This document shows positions 7,678-16,080 of a stretch of DNA of 29,894 bases, piece after piece; the stretch's first letter is position 1, and each line of letters starts with the position of its first letter. The stretch is from positions 1 through 29,894 of the forward strand of contig CAKRHR010000032.1 of the NCBI GenBank assembly GCA_934339005.1, in the 5' to 3' direction. The notes beneath the pieces are model-generated. The model saw only the letters and a program-made list of their open reading frames with translations, made no database searches and had not been told where the DNA came from. The DNA is from an uncultured Catenibacillus sp. GTDB taxonomy: Bacteria > Bacillota > Clostridia > Lachnospirales > Lachnospiraceae. The translations under genes and the position numbers were made by a program.

Positions 7678-8475
7678 CTATATCATCTCACAAATATCCT
7701 CACGATAAATTTTTCTTGCATAAATGCCAATCACCACACTGATAATTCCAATGACGAGTTCTGCTGCAATAACCGGAAAAGTGCTGCCTGCGATAACTGA
7801 TACAAAATCCACCACAAGATGAATTAAAAATGCAGTGATAAAGAATGTAGGCTTACTATCTTTGACCGCTTTATATACGATAATTGACAGACTTATCTGT
7901 ACAATTATGGCAAAAATACGTTCCACGCCGCCCATAAAAAACTGGTATGGTGCCATCGTCCACAATCCGGACAAACTTGAAATTGTTTTCTGCTGCTGTT
8001 CGACTGTCATATCCTGCAACAACTGTTCAAATGTGCCATTTTGAATCATCATACTTACAGTAATATTATTCACATAAGTCATTGCTGTGACTACAAGTGC
8101 TTCAAAGCCGGAATATCCGGCACCAAACATCAACGCATTGTATTTGTCCAGACGATTTTTCATGACATATTTCATCGCCAGAAAACGTCCGACTTCTTCA
8201 AATAACGCTGCGGTAAATCCAGCGTAAAAGGCATACATGCCAAGATTTTGCTGAATTGCGGTACCAAATGAAGTTTTAAGCACAATCGTATGCACAAGCT
8301 GCTCCAGACCGAGTACAAAAATCAGAAAAATGAGCCAGGCAATAAAGTAGCTGGACACCTTTGCTTTTGTTCTTCTCCAGATAATATAGCACAATGCAAA
8401 TGGTAAAAGAACACACAGTGCCAGTGTAAAATACATACCGGCAAGACTTGCCGCCGGGACTAATTGATAATCCAT
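7678..8475 (-). CDS. YhfC-family intramembrane metalloprotease-like protein
   Basis: This integral membrane protein of 265 residues has about seven or eight hydrophobic helices. It matches the YhfC family, thought to be related to CAAX-type membrane proteases. The likely active-site motif is in the third or fourth helix region, ALFEEVGRFLAMKYVMK, with the Glu-Glu-x-x-Arg pattern; FLIHLVVDF near residue 220 offers a His and Asp. The ATG at 8475 is preferred because GGAGG lies just upstream; a TTG at 8490 would put that site inside the gene. Its substrate is unknown, and the neighbours do not suggest one. Confidence 0.8.
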   Translation of the reverse strand: MDYQLVPAASLAGMYFTLALCVLLPFALCYIIWRRTKAKVSSYFIAWLIFLIFVLGLEQLVHTIVLKTSFGTAIQQNLGMYAFYAGFTAALFEEVGRFLAMKYVMKNRLDKYNALMFGAGYSGFEALVVTAMTYVNNITVSMMIQNGTFEQLLQDMTVEQQQKTISSLSGLWTMAPYQFFMGGVERIFAIIVQISLSIIVYKAVKDSKPTFFITAFLIHLVVDFVSVIAGSTFPVIAAELVIGIISVVIGIYARKIYREDICEMI

Positions 8476-8573
8476 AATTTTCCTCCGCAATTGATATTAG
8501 ATAATAGTTCTTAATTTAATCATACATTGACAATTTGTAGGATTTATGCAAATTGCGTATTGATTAAATTAAA

Positions 8574-8613
8574 AAACGTCATAGCATATCATATCGCATA
8601 TACTATGACGTTT
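8574..8613 (-). terminator. Terminator after the Na/Pi-cotransporter-like gene
   Basis: AAACGTCATAG (8574-8584) and CTATGACGTTT (8603-8613) are a perfect 11-base inverted repeat. On the minus strand it is followed by UUUUUUAAUUUAAU. It ends transcription of the gene with its stop at 8679 and lies before the YhfC-like gene. Confidence 0.88.
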
Positions 8614-8651
8614 CAAGTTTATTTTATTATGCCGGACTATAATAATTTATT

Positions 8652-8693
8652 GAAACTTCAAAGCAAGTTACATACGTATTATTTTGAAGTTTC
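8652..8693 (-). repeat. Inverted repeat covering the stop codon of the Na/Pi-like gene
   Basis: GAAACTTCAAA (8652-8662) and TTTGAAGTTTC (8683-8693) are perfect 11-base arms. On the minus strand the upstream arm encodes the last codons (Glu-Thr-Ser-Lys) and the TAA stop is the first loop triplet. No U run follows. It is probably an mRNA 3' stem ahead of the terminator at 8574-8613. Confidence 0.8.
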
Positions 8694-10352
8694 CGGTGTA
8701 TCTGCTTCTGTCAGAGAGAAGGCGATATTTGTCGCATGATCAGATACACGTTCAAGGCCTGAGATAATCTCAGACATATAAAGTCCTGACTGTGCACTGC
8801 ACTTACCTTCATTCAGACGACGGATATGCTTTTTCTGAAGCTGCCGTTCAAGTAAATCGATATGATCTTCAATATCACTGACATCCTTCATATGTTCCAT
8901 ATTACCTGTTACAAACATATTGACAGAATACTGCAGGATTTGATTGACTTCATCCAGCATGCCATTAACTTCTGCCATACTCTTATCCGAAAATTCGATA
9001 TTATTTTCAATACACTGTGGAATCATATCAACAATATTTTCCGCATGATCACCAATACGCTCTATATCATTGACCACATGAAAATATGCTGCGATTCGGT
9101 TCGCATCACCAAGCGGTAATGCATTCTGATTAATGCGTACAAGATAATCACTAATCTCCTCATTTAAGAAATCAATATATTCTTCCGTATGATAAACTTC
9201 TTTACTACGCTCAATATCCTTTGTAAATACGCATTGCATTGCAAGGTTCAGATTATTCATAGCCATATTTGCCATACGTTCCATCTCTTCGATTGCAAAA
9301 TAAATTGCAACGGATGGGTCTGGAAGTTTATGCTGGCCGATGAACTGAAGTTTGAAAGAATGTGAGTTATTATCCTCTGCTACAGCATCTTCACCAGGCA
9401 CTAAAACATAAGTTAATTTAACAATATATTTCATGAATGGATAGAATACAATTACCTGGAATACCTTGAAGGTGAAATGCGCAATGGCAATATTTCGTCC
9501 AAGAGCCGCTGAATCTGTCGAACCGGCACTGCCACTGATAAAGTAAATAATATCTTTGATGACTTCACGTACCGGTGGAATAATCAGCAGCACAAACATA
9601 AGTATCGTACCGAAGATATTAAACAATAAATGAATCAACGCTGCTCTCTTTGCATTCTTGCTGCCATTTAATGATGTCAGTACAGCAGATGTACAGGCGC
9701 CGATATTACATCCAAGAATGACAAACATACATAAATCCAGATTGACAAGTCCCTGTGAAGCCATAACAACAAGGATACTGACTGTAACAGATGAACTCTG
9801 GACAACGGACGTAATGACAAGTCCCAAAAGAATGCCAAGGATTGGATTTGTAAACTTCGCCATGAAATCAATAAATGAAGGAATTTCACGAAGCGCTGCC
9901 ATGGAATCAGACATAATACTGATACCAAAGAATAAAAGACCAAAACCTAAAACAATCTCACCGGATTTTTTGATAATCGCTTTTTTCATAAAAGCAATCA
10001 TAAATACACCGATAAAAATAAATACAGGTGCAATCGTACTCAACTTAAATGCAACAAGCAATGCTGTTACTGTCGTACCGATATTGGCACCAAGGATAAT
10101 GCCACAGGCTTCTGTTAATTTCATCAGGCCGGCATTGACAAAGCTCACGACCATCACTGTGGCTGCACTGGAGGATTGAATCACTGCTGTAAAAAACAAA
10201 CCAACTACAAGACCTGTAAACTGGTTCTTCGTAAATGCAGCTAAAATAGACCTTAATTTGTTACCGGCAACTTTTTCGATACCATGACTCATCTGGTTCA
10301 TGCCGTAAACGAACAGGCCAAGCCCTCCAAGTAAAGATAATATGATTTCCAT
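8679..10352 (-). CDS. Na/Pi-cotransporter II-related membrane protein with PhoU-like C-terminal domain
   Basis: The 557-residue protein has an N-terminal membrane half made of two related repeats, each with the signature Gln-Ser-Ser-Ser: AVIQSSSAATVMVVSF near residue 60 and VVQSSSVTVSILVVMAS near residue 190. This is the hallmark of the Na/Pi cotransporter family. The C-terminal third (from about residue 360) is soluble and helical with PhoU-like features such as NDIERIGDHAENI and GLERVSDHATNIA. It probably moves phosphate, or another anion, with Na+ and senses or controls phosphate through the PhoU-like part. The ATG at 10352 follows TAGGAGG; a longer frame to 10418 lacks a ribosome site. 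It is monocistronic, with a promoter at 10424-10432 and a terminator at 8574-8613. Confidence 0.9.
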   Translation of the reverse strand: MEIILSLLGGLGLFVYGMNQMSHGIEKVAGNKLRSILAAFTKNQFTGLVVGLFFTAVIQSSSAATVMVVSFVNAGLMKLTEACGIILGANIGTTVTALLVAFKLSTIAPVFIFIGVFMIAFMKKAIIKKSGEIVLGFGLLFFGISIMSDSMAALREIPSFIDFMAKFTNPILGILLGLVITSVVQSSSVTVSILVVMASQGLVNLDLCMFVILGCNIGACTSAVLTSLNGSKNAKRAALIHLLFNIFGTILMFVLLIIPPVREVIKDIIYFISGSAGSTDSAALGRNIAIAHFTFKVFQVIVFYPFMKYIVKLTYVLVPGEDAVAEDNNSHSFKLQFIGQHKLPDPSVAIYFAIEEMERMANMAMNNLNLAMQCVFTKDIERSKEVYHTEEYIDFLNEEISDYLVRINQNALPLGDANRIAAYFHVVNDIERIGDHAENIVDMIPQCIENNIEFSDKSMAEVNGMLDEVNQILQYSVNMFVTGNMEHMKDVSDIEDHIDLLERQLQKKHIRRLNEGKCSAQSGLYMSEIISGLERVSDHATNIAFSLTEADTPETSK

Positions 10353-10423
10353 ATTTATAATCCTCCTATGTTTGGCAATGTTTAAAGTCGAATTTTGTCG
10401 GCTCAAACTCGTAACCAAAATCC

Positions 10424-10432
10424 ATTATATCA
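10424..10432 (-). promoter_or_regulatory. Extended -10 promoter for the Na/Pi-like gene
   Basis: The minus strand reads TGATATAAT (10432-10424), a perfect extended -10. The -35 region is poor, as is usual for such promoters. It places the start roughly 65 bases before the ATG at 10352. Confidence 0.65.
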
Positions 10433-10547
10433 GATTATTGTAAAATCTGCTATATATTTCTTTACTTTGTAATGTTTTTGTATGTTATGTTTACATCGTA
10501 TTTACAAAATACACTTTTTTTCATCGAAAATTCATGAAATTTATAAA

Positions 10548-10572
10548 CCCCACAATATTTTATACTGTGGGG
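10548..10572 (-). terminator. Terminator after the ApbE-like gene
   Basis: CCCCACA (10548-10554) and TGTGGGG (10566-10572), with A/T bases in the loop, form a compact hairpin. On the minus strand it is followed by UUUAUAAAUUU. It lies about 70 bases after the stop at 10643 and closes the opp region. Confidence 0.75.
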
Positions 10573-10642
10573 TAACTGGTTGAATTAACAAATACTTTGT
10601 GAAATTGTTTATAAGAGTCACTGCATTGAATAATCATCAACA

Positions 10643-11914
10643 TCATTTTTTATAAACTGTTGTATATTGCACATCATCACTGGTATACACATCCGTCAGA
10701 TCCAGATTAGAATCATTGTAGATAAGCTGATGTCCATCAAAATAAATGGTATAAATATCCTCAGAACTCATATCTGACAAATTGCTGCCTGTCCATGTAT
10801 CCGCAATATAATCCGGAAGCATCTGCAGTAAAATTTCTGCGCATCCCGCAGAACCGCTGTAAGATACAAGATTATTAATAGCGCTCTTGCATGTACCATC
10901 ACTCACGCTTAAATAAGACGTGCGGATATCGCCGTTTTGATATTCATAATAATATCGCGAATCGGATTGATTCATCTGATAATTTCTCAGATAAACGATG
11001 CTGATTGGCTGAGTGTAATTCATAACCGCCGCAGGATAGATTGTATTACCCTCACGATTGTAAAGATTAAAACCATAAGACACACTGCCACTGTTATCGA
11101 GGTTCCTTACAAAACCATCAAAGCTTGAAAGGTGCCCCAATGTGTAGCCATTTTCAATCAGTGTATCTGCCAGATAGTCTATAATGAAAGCATTTTTCAT
11201 CCAGTAAAAATCAATATATTTAGAGATAAAGTTTTCTTTGGCATAAGCCAGATAATCCTCAGATATATTTAATCTCACCTGATTGTTACCAAGCAGTTCA
11301 ATATTGATTGCAGACGTATCCTGTGCATAAGCTGCCATCTGTGCATATTCTTCTTTCACTTTATCACTGATATATGGGTCATAGGATATAGTTTCGGAGT
11401 CATCCTGACAGTAAAACAAATTATCATACATCTCATAGACCGGACCAAGATAAATATTTCTGTTTTGATACTGGTTTAGCTGTTCAAATGCCCTATACAA
11501 TACAGCATCGACTGTTAATACTTCATTTGGATGAGTATTGATGGAATAAATATTACACATATCATCAAATGCGGTATCACTGTTAAATAATCGCCATGCC
11601 TTTACTGTTGCATCTGAATACAATGATACAATCGCTTTATTTTCTGCTGAGGCAGACACGCCGCTTACGCCAATATTATACTGAAATACAAAATCATCGC
11701 TGCAATTAATTTCAGAGGATGCCAAAGCTTCAATGCGACGCCATCCTTTATCACCATTAAAATAATTGATGACTGCATAGGCGAATGCAACACATGCCAG
11801 TGCAATTAAAGCAATAACGATCGTCAGACGCCATTTGACATGATTTTCTGAAAGTTCAACTTTTGTTACCGGTTTGACCGGCGGATGTTTTCTCTCTTTT
11901 GCTGTGCGTTTCAT
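10643..11914 (-). CDS. Membrane-anchored protein, probably a degenerate ApbE (FMN transferase) homologue
   Basis: I do not recognise a named family with certainty. The 423-residue protein has a basic, cytoplasmic N-terminus, one membrane helix at about residues 29-53 (starting WRLTIVIALIALACVAF), and a large outside domain. The outside domain follows the order of ApbE flavin transferases. It has an early GVSGVSASAENKAIVSLYSD strand region, a helical stretch, FISKYIDFYWMKNAFIIDYL in place of the usual DLGGIAKGYAVD helix, then a strand with FDGFVRN where ApbE has its Gly-Gly-Asp. These replacements remove the known catalytic residues, so it may bind rather than transfer flavin. The ATG at 11914 follows AAGGAGA; an upstream in-frame start at 11953 would contain that site. 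It follows oppF across a hairpin at 11934-11969 and may be read by read-through from the opp operon. Confidence 0.5.
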   Translation of the reverse strand: MKRTAKERKHPPVKPVTKVELSENHVKWRLTIVIALIALACVAFAYAVINYFNGDKGWRRIEALASSEINCSDDFVFQYNIGVSGVSASAENKAIVSLYSDATVKAWRLFNSDTAFDDMCNIYSINTHPNEVLTVDAVLYRAFEQLNQYQNRNIYLGPVYEMYDNLFYCQDDSETISYDPYISDKVKEEYAQMAAYAQDTSAINIELLGNNQVRLNISEDYLAYAKENFISKYIDFYWMKNAFIIDYLADTLIENGYTLGHLSSFDGFVRNLDNSGSVSYGFNLYNREGNTIYPAAVMNYTQPISIVYLRNYQMNQSDSRYYYEYQNGDIRTSYLSVSDGTCKSAINNLVSYSGSAGCAEILLQMLPDYIADTWTGSNLSDMSSEDIYTIYFDGHQLIYNDSNLDLTDVYTSDDVQYTTVYKK

Positions 11915-11933
11915 AGATTCTCCTTCAAAAACA

Positions 11934-11969
11934 TACTGCCATCCAAGGTACAACCCTCAGATGGCAGTA
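11934..11969 (-). terminator. Terminator after oppF
   Basis: TACTGCCATC (11934-11943) and GATGGCAGTA (11960-11969) are perfect 10-base arms. The minus strand continues UGUUUUUGAAGGAG, so the U run ends right at the ribosome site of the next gene. It probably reduces, but need not abolish, read-through from opp into the ApbE-like gene. Confidence 0.8.
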
Positions 11970-12023
11970 AAGATATATGTTTATTCACCCGGATAAACAC
12001 ATCTGATACCATTCGACACCAGA

Positions 12024-13334
12024 CTAGACTAACGTCAATAGCAATAATATAATAAACAGAACAATAATTACACCAAGAACGACAAATCCGGCAATTGCGC
12101 CCTTCTTACAGGACTTATAATTGCGAATATAATTATGTTTTTTGAAAATCATTGCTGCAATAATACCAAATACCGGCAGGAAGAAGGATAACAATGCATA
12201 CCAGAACTTACCGGTATCATGTACAGGTGCTGCCAAAAATTCTGCTTCAGTTTTAGAAAAATCTTCTTCAGCATGAGTTTCTTCTTTAGCACCTTCTTCT
12301 CTGATCGTAATGGATTTAATCGGTTCGCCCTTCTCACGAAGCGCTTTGTATTCTTCGATTTCTTTCTTATTACCATATACCCAGTGATCATGACCGATGC
12401 AGACAAACTCAGGTTTATCTTCACTATAATCATGAATAGATGGGTCATAAGTATATAATACTTTGTTCTTTTCCAGCTTAGGATCCGGAATAGGAATCGC
12501 TGAAATCAAAGAGTGTGTATATGGATGCAGAGGGAAGTTAAATAACTCTTCTGCTTCTGCAACTTCGACAATATTACCTTTGTAAATAACACCGATTCTA
12601 TCTGAAATAAAACGTACGATAGATAAATCATGTGCGATAAACAGATAAGTAACTTCTTTTTCCTTCTGGAATTTTTTCAAAAGGTTAAGCACCTGCGCAC
12701 GGATAGATACATCCAACGCAGAAATTGGTTCATCGGCTACAACAAGTTCAGGTTCCATAACCATCGCACGGGCAAGACCTATACGCTGACGCTGGCCACC
12801 GGAAAACTCATGAGGATAACGTGTCAGATGTTCAGGAAGCAGACCAACTTCATTAATCATGTTTTCAACTTTCTGAACACGATCTTTTTCATCTTTATAC
12901 AGATGAAAATTGTAAAGGCCTTCTGATACGATATAATCAACAGTAGCACGTTCATTTAACGATGCCGCAGGATCCTGGAAAACCATCTGAATGTTTCGGA
13001 TAACTTCACGATCCAGGGAATGTGGTATCTTGCCGGAAATCTTTACACCTTTGTAGAGAATCTCGCCGGCTGAACAAGGGTTGACACGGATGACCGCACG
13101 ACCGATCGTTGTTTTACCTGAACCGGATTCACCAACAAGTGAAAAAGTTTCACCTTTGTAAATATCAAAAGAAGCATTCTTTACAGCTTTAACTGCGCTG
13201 TCACCCTTACCGAAAGTGATGTCAATATTTTTTATCTGAAGCAGAATTTCTCTGCCATTTTCATCTATAGGACCGTGTTCCGGTAAATGGGCTGCATGAA
13301 CTTCATTATTTAAATTTTCTTCTTTCTTAGACAT
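12024..13334 (-). CDS. oppF: Oligopeptide ABC transporter ATPase OppF, with C-terminal membrane extension
   Basis: This is one of two ATPases that power peptide import. Walker A GESGSGKT is at 68-75, the Q-loop at MVFQDPAASLNE, signature FSGGQRQR at 177-184, Walker B LVVADEP near 197-203 and the switch His in FIAHDLSIV. The Opp/Dpp C-terminal motif HPYTHSLISAIP is near 270. Unusually, the protein continues past about 310 through a charged linker rich in Glu and Lys. It then has two predicted membrane helices, about 377-397 and 412-435, and ends in hydrophobic residues. Ordinary OppF proteins are 300-330 residues and soluble. The ATG at 13334 follows AGGAGGG. It lies 11 bases after oppD and is last of the five opp genes. 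Confidence 0.93.
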   Translation of the reverse strand: MSKKEENLNNEVHAAHLPEHGPIDENGREILLQIKNIDITFGKGDSAVKAVKNASFDIYKGETFSLVGESGSGKTTIGRAVIRVNPCSAGEILYKGVKISGKIPHSLDREVIRNIQMVFQDPAASLNERATVDYIVSEGLYNFHLYKDEKDRVQKVENMINEVGLLPEHLTRYPHEFSGGQRQRIGLARAMVMEPELVVADEPISALDVSIRAQVLNLLKKFQKEKEVTYLFIAHDLSIVRFISDRIGVIYKGNIVEVAEAEELFNFPLHPYTHSLISAIPIPDPKLEKNKVLYTYDPSIHDYSEDKPEFVCIGHDHWVYGNKKEIEEYKALREKGEPIKSITIREEGAKEETHAEEDFSKTEAEFLAAPVHDTGKFWYALLSFFLPVFGIIAAMIFKKHNYIRNYKSCKKGAIAGFVVLGVIIVLFIILLLLTLV

Positions 13335-13345
13335 GACTTGCCCTC

Positions 13346-15094
13346 CTATATGTTAAATGCATCAATCAATTTCTGATGGATGTTTTGAATAGCTTCTGGT
13401 TTCTCAATTTTTGGTGCACTTGGATGTAACAACCATGTCTTAGCATAGTGTGTATCTGTAACTTTAAACATCGGTGGTTCTTCAAGTGTATCAATCTTTA
13501 AGCAATATGGATTACGTGGTGCAAATGCATCACCAATAATGTTGTTATACAGTGATGGAGGTGTACCTGTAATCGAATACAGCGTTGTGTTTCTCTGAGC
13601 GAGCTGAGGCAATGATGACAATAATGCCCATGTATAAGGATGTCTTGGATCCTCGAACAACTCGTCAACACTTGCAAGCTCAATAATCTGTCCGGCATAC
13701 ATAACTGCAACACGGTCAGCGATATTGGCAACAACACCAAGGTCATGTGTAATGAACACGATTGTGTAGCCAAATTCCTTCTGAAGATCTTTTAACAGAT
13801 TCAGAATCTGAGCCTGAATTGTAACATCAAGTGCTGTTGTCGGTTCATCACAAATCAGAATCTTTGGCTGGCAGGACAGAGCGATCGCAATAACGATACG
13901 CTGACGCATACCACCGGAATACTGGAATGGATAATCATCAAAACGGGCTTCAGCATTTGGAATACCTACTTTGTGCATCAAATCCAGTGCTCTCTTTCTG
14001 GCATCAGATTCTGAACACTTCTGGTGTTTTAAAATGATAGACGTAATCTGCTTTCCAATTGTAATAATCGGGTTCAGAGAAGTCATTGGATCCTGGAATA
14101 CAGTTGCAATCTTCTTGCCACGGATCTGAGCCCAGTCTTTGTAATATTTAACATTGGCAAGATTCAGACGGCAGACACCATGCATCTGTTCTTCTGTTTC
14201 GTCAAGATAACGTACACGGAAAGCGACTTCATCAAAAACATGATTTTTAACAGCTTCATCATCTAAATCCACACCAAGCTGCATAGCTTTTTTCAGAGAT
14301 TTAAGTAATCCCCTGATAAGTGACATACGATGTGTATAATCATAACGACCAACAGAAAGATAAATTTCCTTGGCAAGAATCAGATTTCTGTCAATCTGAT
14401 TCTGTGAAACTTCACCGGAAGTTTCTTTTGTATAACGTTCTTTTAACGCTGCCATCTTCTGATCATAAGCCTGATTATATGCTGTATCGTTTTTTACAGT
14501 CTGTGTATGTGCTTTAATCTTTTCATCGTTTGCTTTTTTCAACTCTTTAATCTGTTTGTCAAGTGCATTAATTTTTTCAGCAGTCTTTTTAACTTCTGCT
14601 TTTTCTTTAGAAGAATCCAGAGTCTGCTTATAGTTAAATGCACTTGTACGTTCAACAGTCAGTGCCTTAAGTGTATCATCAAACTCTTTCTGCTCTGCTT
14701 CACTCAAAGTTGCTCTGTGACGTTTTTCAGATTCAAGTTCAAGCATTTCTTTATATGTTGCAGCACCTGCTTCAAGCTTGGAATATTCATTCAATTTGCG
14801 GTGTGCATTTTCAATAACAGATTTTGCCCTGCCTTTTAAAGATACGACTGTATCTGATAAATCATCATCATCGAAAATAATCTGACCTTCGCTGATAAAA
14901 CCATTACTGTCAAGCATACCTGCAAATGTCTTTGTAAATACAGATTTACCTGAACCGGATTCACCTACGATAGCAATAGATTCATTTTCATAAATATCCA
15001 GTGAAATACCACGGATTGCAGTAAGTATACGACCACGCACACGGAATTTCACATGGAGATCATCAATTGATAATAAAACTTTCTTATCTTCCAC
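13346..15094 (-). CDS. oppD: Oligopeptide ABC transporter ATPase OppD, with large coiled-coil insertion
   Basis: This is the second peptide-import ATPase. Walker A GESGSGKS is at 44-51, Q-loop VFQDPMTSLNP at 332-342, signature YSGGMRQR at 392-399, Walker B ILICDEP at 412-418, and switch His450. Between Walker A and the Q-loop, where OppD normally has about 40 residues, there are about 280. Roughly 81-322 is extra, Lys/Glu-rich and helical, and probably forms coiled coil around 85-220. The rest of the core is intact and in frame, so this is an insertion rather than a frameshift or fusion error. The C-terminal region keeps HPYTWALLSSLPQ but has only one Cys (about 531) where many Dpp/Opp ATPases have a Cys cluster. 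The start is GTG at 15094 with TAGGAGGAG five bases before it; 11 bases separate it from oppC. Confidence 0.93.
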   Translation of the reverse strand: MEDKKVLLSIDDLHVKFRVRGRILTAIRGISLDIYENESIAIVGESGSGKSVFTKTFAGMLDSNGFISEGQIIFDDDDLSDTVVSLKGRAKSVIENAHRKLNEYSKLEAGAATYKEMLELESEKRHRATLSEAEQKEFDDTLKALTVERTSAFNYKQTLDSSKEKAEVKKTAEKINALDKQIKELKKANDEKIKAHTQTVKNDTAYNQAYDQKMAALKERYTKETSGEVSQNQIDRNLILAKEIYLSVGRYDYTHRMSLIRGLLKSLKKAMQLGVDLDDEAVKNHVFDEVAFRVRYLDETEEQMHGVCRLNLANVKYYKDWAQIRGKKIATVFQDPMTSLNPIITIGKQITSIILKHQKCSESDARKRALDLMHKVGIPNAEARFDDYPFQYSGGMRQRIVIAIALSCQPKILICDEPTTALDVTIQAQILNLLKDLQKEFGYTIVFITHDLGVVANIADRVAVMYAGQIIELASVDELFEDPRHPYTWALLSSLPQLAQRNTTLYSITGTPPSLYNNIIGDAFAPRNPYCLKIDTLEEPPMFKVTDTHYAKTWLLHPSAPKIEKPEAIQNIHQKLIDAFNI

Positions 15095-15105
15095 GATTAC
15101 TCCTC

Positions 15106-16080
15106 CTACATGTGTGTTCTAGGGTCAGATGCATCACCGAGGTTCTGACCGACAACGTATAATACTACAGTAATAATAGAGGCAACTACAACCGGACTCC
15201 AGAATTCAAAGCCCCAACCAGGTGTTACCATCGCACTCTCCGCTTCATAGATCAGACGTCCAAGGGACATATCTGACATACCCATACCGATATAGGCAAG
15301 GAATACTTCATAAGAAATATATGAAGGAATTTCTGTTGCCAGCAATGTCACGATAACGGATGTCATAAACGGCAGAATATTTTTCATGGCAATTCGAATC
15401 GTTGAAGTTCCAAGACATTTGGATGCAAGGTTGTATTCACGGTCACGGATAATAATAACCTGTGTACGGATAAAGAATGCAATTGCAAGCCATCCGGTAA
15501 TAGTAAGAGCAAATACCATTGTCCAGAAGCTTGAACCAAACAACATTACCATAACGGAAATTAACAAAATGTATGGAATATTATAAAGAATATTATAAAC
15601 TTCCATCATAAATGCATCAACTTTTTTGGAGAAGCCCCATAATGCACCAACCACAACACCGACAGTCATATTGATGGCTGCACAGACAAGTGACAGTGTT
15701 ACAGAAATTCTTGAACCAAACCAGATAGCATCAAATGTAGACTGACCTGCTGCACCTGCACCAAGAATCCAGTGAATATTAAATCCAAACTGACTTAAAG
15801 CTTTGGATGGTGATAAATGTTTTGCTGTTGCATTTAAAAGATTACCATACTTATCATACTCTACAAACAAAGGATAGATATACGTAAATAAAAGAAGTAC
15901 ACCTAATACAGACAGTATGATAATATTAATTTTTTTCTTAAAAAACACGCGGAACACAGATTGCCAATAAGAATATCTAGGCGCAGTGATTTTTTCAGAT
16001 TCCAAATCACTGTGATCAATTCTGCTGAACAATTCTGTGTCGGACATGCCATATTTTTCAAAATTAGAATTCATATGCAT
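15106..16080 (-). CDS. oppC: Oligopeptide ABC transporter permease OppC
   Basis: This is an inner-membrane permease subunit. The 324-residue protein has a cytoplasmic N-terminus of about 50 residues, a first helix at about 51-70 (starting INIIILSVLGVLLLF), then the usual five-helix core. The ATPase-contacting EAA loop reads REYNLASKCLGTSTIRIAMK. The C-terminal motif GQNLGDASDPRTH is the normal OppC ending. The ATG at 16080 shares one base with the oppB stop (TAATG), implying translational coupling. A second in-frame ATG lies at 16074. Confidence 0.95.
   Translation of the reverse strand: MHMNSNFEKYGMSDTELFSRIDHSDLESEKITAPRYSYWQSVFRVFFKKKINIIILSVLGVLLLFTYIYPLFVEYDKYGNLLNATAKHLSPSKALSQFGFNIHWILGAGAAGQSTFDAIWFGSRISVTLSLVCAAINMTVGVVVGALWGFSKKVDAFMMEVYNILYNIPYILLISVMVMLFGSSFWTMVFALTITGWLAIAFFIRTQVIIIRDREYNLASKCLGTSTIRIAMKNILPFMTSVIVTLLATEIPSYISYEVFLAYIGMGMSDMSLGRLIYEAESAMVTPGWGFEFWSPVVVASIITVVLYVVGQNLGDASDPRTHM

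Noticed and set aside
9658..10179. 173-codon plus-strand frame opposite the Na/Pi-like gene
   Set aside because: It is fully antisense to a conserved membrane protein, with no ribosome site and no recognisable protein features.
13346..15094. OppD as two fused genes or an assembly error
   Set aside because: All ATPase motifs are in one frame and in order, with consistent codon use and a normal start and stop.
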